Shown here piece by piece: positions 60,314 to 64,000 of a stretch of DNA of 64,000 nt. A program made the position numbers and the translations under genes. The DNA lies in NCBI GenBank assembly GCA_014799925.1, contig JAAVHC010000040.1, positions 18,945 through 82,944 on the forward strand. The letters are read 5' to 3'. The stretch is from Oscillibacter sp. (GTDB lineage: Bacteria; Bacillota; Clostridia; Oscillospirales; Oscillospiraceae). Within the stretch, counting starts at the first letter, position 1, and the number at the start of each line of letters is the position of its first letter. A model generated the notes under the pieces. It saw nothing but the letters and a program-made list of their open reading frames with translations. It was not told the DNA's origin and ran no database searches.

Positions 60314-60829
60314 TCACCCCATGTGCAGTATGTCTTTCCCCCGAACCAGGGGGCCGAAGCAGTCGCTGTAAGCGTAAAAATCCGAGTCCATCCAGACGTG
60401 CTCCTCCACGCAGACCTGGCCGTCCCGCTCTACCACCCGGTCCTGTCCCGCCCAGATGGCGGAAAACAGCAAGCCATACCACCCAATGACCAGGCAGAAG
60501 AATCCGATAACCAGTATGACGAAAATCTGTCCCACCGTCTGCGCTGCCGGGCTCCAGTCCGCGCACCGCCTCCATAGGAAGGCCCCTGCCCGGACCAAAA
60601 GAAGCAGGATTCCCGCCACAAAGACCAGCCCGCAGGGCAGCTTGACGCAGCTGCGCCAGGCGAGGCCGTTGGATGACAGGAGCAATCCGCCAACGCCGGC
60701 AATCAAAAGCGGCAGCGCCAGCAGCGCAAAGTTTCCCCATGCCAGCCATCTTTTCCGTCCGGAGGACCGGAACGCCAGGAGCAGTGCAGTCACAAGCAAA
60801 GAAAACGTTAAAATAAGGAATACCGGCAT
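60314..60829 (-). CDS. Hypothetical membrane protein, 171 residues
   Basis: Four predicted membrane helices (around residues 2-20, 30-50, 65-85 and 100-125) followed by a soluble 45-residue tail (DRVVERDGQVCVEEHVWMDS). No family is recognised. A GGAGGCGG ribosome site is present. It lies between the 101- and 140-residue genes. Confidence 0.6.
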   Translation of the reverse strand: MPVFLILTFSLLVTALLLAFRSSGRKRWLAWGNFALLALPLLIAGVGGLLLSSNGLAWRSCVKLPCGLVFVAGILLLLVRAGAFLWRRCADWSPAAQTVGQIFVILVIGFFCLVIGWYGLLFSAIWAGQDRVVERDGQVCVEEHVWMDSDFYAYSDCFGPLVRGKDILHMG

Positions 60830-60848
60830 TTATCCGCCTCCACCATAA

Positions 60849-61154
60849 CTATGCGCGTACCATCCCCACCGTCCACACGCCCACCCAGAACAGCAGGGCC
60901 AGCAGGCAGGCTACCGCCGGGAGAAACACCGCTTTCCGCCGGACAATTTTATAAAGCTGCGCGCTCACCAGCACCATGGGCAGAAATCCGATGGCCAGCC
61001 ACGCGGAGGCCAGCTCCCGCAGCTCCATGGGCAGCATGGCGTCCGGGAACAGGACCTGTCCGCTCCCGATGGCTGTCAGCAGGAGCAGCAGGACCACGAC
61101 GGCGGTCCCGGCGGTATAGAGCGCGGCAAGCGCGGCCCGTTTAGCGCGTTCCAC
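60849..61154 (-). CDS. Hypothetical membrane protein, 101 residues
   Basis: Three hydrophobic segments (about residues 10-30, 48-66, 76-98) in a small protein starting MERAKRAALAALY. No family is recognised. Its start overlaps the end of the XRE-regulator gene by 14 bases, which points to coupled translation. Confidence 0.6.
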   Translation of the reverse strand: MERAKRAALAALYTAGTAVVVLLLLLTAIGSGQVLFPDAMLPMELRELASAWLAIGFLPMVLVSAQLYKIVRRKAVFLPAVACLLALLFWVGVWTVGMVRA

Positions 61155-61368
61155 AGCTTCCCTCCTCCGACGTATACTCCAGAATGTCCCCCGGCTGGCA
61201 GTCCAGAGACTTGCAGATGGCCTCCAGGGTGGTGAAGCGCACCGCTTTGGCCTTGTTGGTCTTCAAAATGGACAGGTTGGCGATGGTCACGTCCACCTGC
61301 TCGGAGAGCTGGCTGAGGGTCATCTTCCGCTTGGCCAGCATCACGTCTAAATTCACAATGATCGGCAT
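61141..61368 (-). CDS. XRE-type helix-turn-helix regulator
   Basis: The 75-residue protein is almost only a Cro/C1-type helix-turn-helix (VMLAKRKMTLSQLSEQVDVT, residues about 9-28, then RFTTLEAICKSLDCQPGDIL). The ATG at 61368 follows AGGAGG. Such regulators are typically encoded next to DUF2975 membrane proteins, as here (the DUF2975 stop is 11 bases upstream). It probably represses its own operon. Confidence 0.88.
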   Translation of the reverse strand: MPIIVNLDVMLAKRKMTLSQLSEQVDVTIANLSILKTNKAKAVRFTTLEAICKSLDCQPGDILEYTSEEGSCGTR

Positions 61369-61379
61369 GGCGCGTCCTC

Positions 61380-61862
61380 CTAAATGGTCAGGTCGCTGTC
61401 CGCCTTCAGGTCGGCGGCCTTCAGCACCAGATGGCTCAGCAGAAACGCCGCCAGGGCGATGGCCAGCCCCAGAGTGCATACCATCAGACCTGTGACCCAT
61501 ATCGGCGAACCCACCAGGATCTCCAGCGTCACCGTGCCTACCGCGCAGTAGCCGGTGTCGATGAGGGCGCAGAAGCCGATGCCTGTCAGACGGCTGGCAT
61601 TTTTGTGGCAGAAGGAATTGTCCCTGCCAATCTCCGTGCAGATGTTCCAGAACAGCACCAGGGCAATCGCAATTGGGATGGCGCTGATGCTGAAGGCGAT
61701 GAGTCCCGGCGTCACCAGCCAGGGCACACCGGCGTTGAGCCGTCCCGGTTCCTCCAGTTCAAGAATTCTCTGGGGAAAGACCACAATATAAAAGAATGCG
61801 ACCATCGCCGCCAGGAAAAGAATGGTGCCTTTCAGCGTTCGCACCAGACCGACTCGTTTCAT
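61380..61862 (-). CDS. DUF2975 membrane protein
   Basis: The 160-residue protein has four membrane helices (about residues 11-28, 48-72, 92-115, 120-145) with the charged loop NICTEIGRDNSFCHKNASRLTGIG between helices 2 and 3. This matches DUF2975, a family of unknown function that pairs with XRE regulators. GGGAGGAAC precedes the ATG. The leader contains a decayed copy of the 195-bp repeat. Confidence 0.8.
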   Translation of the reverse strand: MKRVGLVRTLKGTILFLAAMVAFFYIVVFPQRILELEEPGRLNAGVPWLVTPGLIAFSISAIPIAIALVLFWNICTEIGRDNSFCHKNASRLTGIGFCALIDTGYCAVGTVTLEILVGSPIWVTGLMVCTLGLAIALAAFLLSHLVLKAADLKADSDLTI

Positions 61863-61892
61863 GTTTTGTTCCTCCCTGTTATTCTATCATTC

Positions 61893-61965
61893 GTTACCGT
61901 GCGGCAGACCAAAGCGCCGCAGCAGCAGAGGGCGCATTGGCCGTCCGCCCAGGACCCTCCTTGTT
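61893..61965 (-). repeat. Dispersed 195-bp repeat, decayed partial copy
   Basis: GTTACCGTGCGGC at one end and GGCCGTCCGCCCAGGACC at the other match copy 2; the middle has diverged. It lies between the divergent DUF2975 and nucleosidase genes. Confidence 0.7.
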
Positions 61966-62040
61966 TGCTGTGCCTACATCCTACCAGCCTTCTTGTTGTT
62001 TGTCAATATGATTTTTCTGTTTTTCGATAAAAATTTTCTC

Positions 62041-62069
62041 TTTACCAAAAACAGGACTTGTGCTATAAT
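62041..62069 (+). promoter_or_regulatory. SigA-type promoter for mtnN
   Basis: TTTACC (62041-62046), 17 bases and TATAAT (62064-62069), with TGC ahead of the -10 (extended -10). Confidence 0.75.
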
Positions 62070-62106
62070 AGGGGCAATCCAACAAGAACGGGGAGGACTG
62101 CCTGCT

Positions 62107-62781
62107 ATGATCGGACTTGCCTACGCCATGAGCGGAGAAATTCAAAGTATTCTGGACAGCACGGGGGCAAAACTGCTGGAAACCGTGTGCGGAACGCCTG
62201 TTTACGAAATCGGGCCGGGACTGCTTGCCTACGCCGGAGGCGTGGGCAAGGTGAACGCCGCCATGAGCGCTCAGCTCTTTATCGACCGGTATCATCCGGA
62301 CTGGATCGTTAACGCCGGGGTGGCGGGGAGCTTCCTGGACCTGCCTATCGGGACCATCGTGCTGGCGGACTGCTTCGTCCAGCACGACGTGGACACCACC
62401 CCCATGGGGGACCCCATCGGGCTGGTCTCCACCGTCAACCGGATCGACTTCCCCACCAGCGAGGTTGAGAAAGCTTCGGCGGTCCTGAAGGAGCTGGGGG
62501 TCGAATTCCGCACGGGGAAGGTGGCGACCGGCGAGGTCTTCATGACCAAGGGCGGCCGGGCGGACTGGGTGGCAAAGACTTTCGCGCCTACCCTCTGTGA
62601 GATGGAGGGCGGCGCCATCGCCCAGGTGTGCCTGCGCAACGGGGTGAACTTCACCGCCCTGAAATCCGTCTCCGACCGGCTGTGCAGGGCGGACAACGCA
62701 TCGGAGTTCTTCAACTACGGCGAGGCCATGAAAAAGCTGAACGACATCGTTCTGCCCTTCGCCCGGGCGTTGGAACGGTAA
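62107..62781 (+). CDS. mtnN: MTA/SAH nucleosidase-type phosphorylase
   Basis: The 224-residue enzyme cleaves methylthioadenosine and S-adenosylhomocysteine. GLAYAMSGEIQSIL, GGVGKVNAAMSAQ, NAGVAGSF and CEMEGGAIAQVCLRNGVNF carry the expected substrate contacts (Glu in MEGGA), and SDRLCRADNA has the catalytic Asp region. The ATG follows GGGAGG. It shares an operon with the M20 gene 11 bases later. A related purine nucleosidase cannot be excluded. Confidence 0.85.
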   Translation: MIGLAYAMSGEIQSILDSTGAKLLETVCGTPVYEIGPGLLAYAGGVGKVNAAMSAQLFIDRYHPDWIVNAGVAGSFLDLPIGTIVLADCFVQHDVDTTPMGDPIGLVSTVNRIDFPTSEVEKASAVLKELGVEFRTGKVATGEVFMTKGGRADWVAKTFAPTLCEMEGGAIAQVCLRNGVNFTALKSVSDRLCRADNASEFFNYGEAMKKLNDIVLPFARALER

Positions 62782-62792
62782 GAGGAGGAGCC

Positions 62793-63956
62793 ATGGATTA
62801 CGTGCAGAGAGCGCGGGAGCTGAAGGAGGAGACCGTCGCCCACCGCCGCTGGTTCCATACAAACGCGGAGGTGGGACTGGAGACGCCCAAGGCCGTTGCC
62901 TACCTCATGGAGCGGCTGGCGGCGTACGGCCTGTCCCCGGAGAGGTGCGGCCACGGCGTCACCGCGCAGCTGGGCAGGGGCGGCAGGACGCTGCTGCTCC
63001 GGGCGGACATGGACGCCCTGCCCATGGGCGAGGAGAGCGGAGAGCCCTTCGCCTGTCCCACAGGGACCGCGGCCCACACCTGCGGCCACGACTTCCACGC
63101 CGCCATGCTGCTGACCGCCGCGAAAATGCTGAAAGAAAACGAGTCCGGTCTGGCGGGGACGGTCCGGTTCATGTTCCAGCCGGCGGAGGAAACCTTTGAG
63201 GGGGCCAGGGACATGATCGGCCACGGGATCCTGGAGGGCGTGGATGCCGCGCTGGCTTACCATGTGTCGCCGGGAAAGATGCCGGTGGGCCTGTTCATGT
63301 ACAACAGCGGCGGGGTAATGATGTCCTCCGTGGACGGCTTCCGAATCACCATCGGCGGCAAGGGAGCCCACGGGGCCTATCCCCACAGCTCCATTGACCC
63401 CATCAACATCGGCGTGCATATCTATCTGGCCCTGGAGGCCCTGATCGCCCGGGAGGCGGACCCGTCCAAAAACTGCGTGCTGACCATCGGCAATTTTTCC
63501 GCCGGGTCCGCCGCCAACATCATCCCCGACACTGCCGTTCTGCAGGGGACCATCCGCACCAACGATGCGGCCTGCCGGGAGCTGCTGGTCCGGCGGATGA
63601 AGGAGGCCGCGGTCAAAACGGCGGAGCTCTACGGCGGGACCGCGCGGATCGACATGCTCTCCGAGGTGCCGCCCCTGGTCTGCGACAGGGAGCTGACGGA
63701 CAAGATCGTGGGCTATATGCAGGCCATCCCCGGTCTGACGCCCTGTCCCGGCATCTCCGCCAGCGCCTCGGAGGACTTCTCCGCCATCGCGGAGCGGGTG
63801 CCCAGCACGTTTATCTATCTCTCCGCCGGGTATGACGACGAGCGGGGCGAGGCGCCCGCCCACAATCCCAAAGTACGGTTCAATGAGGACGTCTGCGCAA
63901 TCGGCCCCGCCTGCCTGGCCCACTGCGCGACAGAGTGGCTGAATACTTTTTCTTGA
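62793..63956 (+). CDS. M20D amidohydrolase (N-acyl-amino-acid type)
   Basis: The 387-residue enzyme has RADMDALPMGEE (about residues 69-80), HTCGHDFHAAMLL and FQPAEETFEGA with metal ligands, and the lid domain from about residue 180. Members cleave N-acyl amino acids, hippurate or similar amides. GAGGAGGAG precedes the ATG at 62793. The last codons (NTFS and TGA) are part of the 195-bp repeat that begins at 63943, so the native C-terminus may have been altered by insertion. Confidence 0.9.
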   Translation: MDYVQRARELKEETVAHRRWFHTNAEVGLETPKAVAYLMERLAAYGLSPERCGHGVTAQLGRGGRTLLLRADMDALPMGEESGEPFACPTGTAAHTCGHDFHAAMLLTAAKMLKENESGLAGTVRFMFQPAEETFEGARDMIGHGILEGVDAALAYHVSPGKMPVGLFMYNSGGVMMSSVDGFRITIGGKGAHGAYPHSSIDPINIGVHIYLALEALIAREADPSKNCVLTIGNFSAGSAANIIPDTAVLQGTIRTNDAACRELLVRRMKEAAVKTAELYGGTARIDMLSEVPPLVCDRELTDKIVGYMQAIPGLTPCPGISASASEDFSAIAERVPSTFIYLSAGYDDERGEAPAHNPKVRFNEDVCAIGPACLAHCATEWLNTFS

Positions 63957-64000
63957 AAGAAAAAGGTCCTGGGCGGACGGCCAATCCCGCTCTTTTCTGC
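63943..64000 (+). repeat. Dispersed 195-bp repeat, copy 3 (cut by window end)
   Basis: The first 58 bases of the element, in the same orientation as copy 1 and nearly identical to copies 1 and 2. It starts within the last codons of the M20 amidohydrolase and supplies its stop. Confidence 0.85.

Overview
The window looks like a chromosomal segment of a high-GC, endospore-forming member of the Clostridia, most likely Oscillospiraceae (Oscillibacter, Lawsonibacter, Flavonifractor and similar gut genera). This placement is inferred from gene content and order, not from a database search. The evidence is Firmicutes-type gene order (yicC-remA-gmk-rpoZ-priA-def-fmt-rsmB-rlmN-prpC-prkC-rsgA), AddAB rather than RecBCD, HPr kinase, SLH-anchored surface proteins, a PPi-type phosphofructokinase and three sporulation morphogenesis genes. 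No rRNA, tRNA, CRISPR array, prophage or insertion sequence was seen.

Layout. 1-9.5 kb holds the end of a nucleobase permease, a secreted SLH-bearing M3 peptidase and addBA. 9.6-13 kb holds a CarD-like regulator with ispD-ispF, then a DUF3343 / class V aminotransferase pair of the kind linked to selenium and sulfur handling. 13.2-17.3 kb holds the c-di-AMP cyclase cdaA with cdaR, an RseC-like protein, and a DUF5685/J-domain pair. 17.5-32.3 kb is a long, mostly overlapping supra-operon for transcription, translation and restart factors. It ends in a PP2C phosphatase, a PASTA kinase and RsgA, followed by a 47-codon membrane peptide, a 24-codon spoVM and sipL.

32.6-44.2 kb carries a GNAT enzyme, class II aldolase, a CLC anion transporter, two small cell-wall-type proteins (LysM-CAP and an amidase-like protein), a XerC-like recombinase, spoIVA, an SLH surface protein and a PPi-type phosphofructokinase. 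44.3-51.2 kb is mostly on the minus strand: a BlaI/BlaR1-type system with an unusual sensor, and hprK-metalloprotease-glucokinase-aminotransferase. 51.4-64 kb holds rpmB, a 1011-residue Sel1-repeat protein, yqeG-pepP, a PucR/CdaR-type regulator, a pseudouridine synthase, a DUF2975/XRE membrane operon, and a nucleosidase plus M20 amidohydrolase.

Three themes connect the genes. SpoVM, SipL and SpoIVA together form the basement layer of the spore coat, and all three lie within 9.3 kb; spoIVA has a good SigE-type promoter and a leader that could mask its ribosome binding site. Carbon flux control is represented by HPr kinase, a ROK glucokinase, aldolase and a PPi-type phosphofructokinase. Envelope and stress signalling is represented by c-di-AMP, PASTA kinase/phosphatase and BlaR-like modules. 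Several non-coding repeats were found by eye: a family of about 195 bp with two full copies and two partial copies, a 211-bp element with inverted ends of about 34 bp, and a triple-hairpin cluster.
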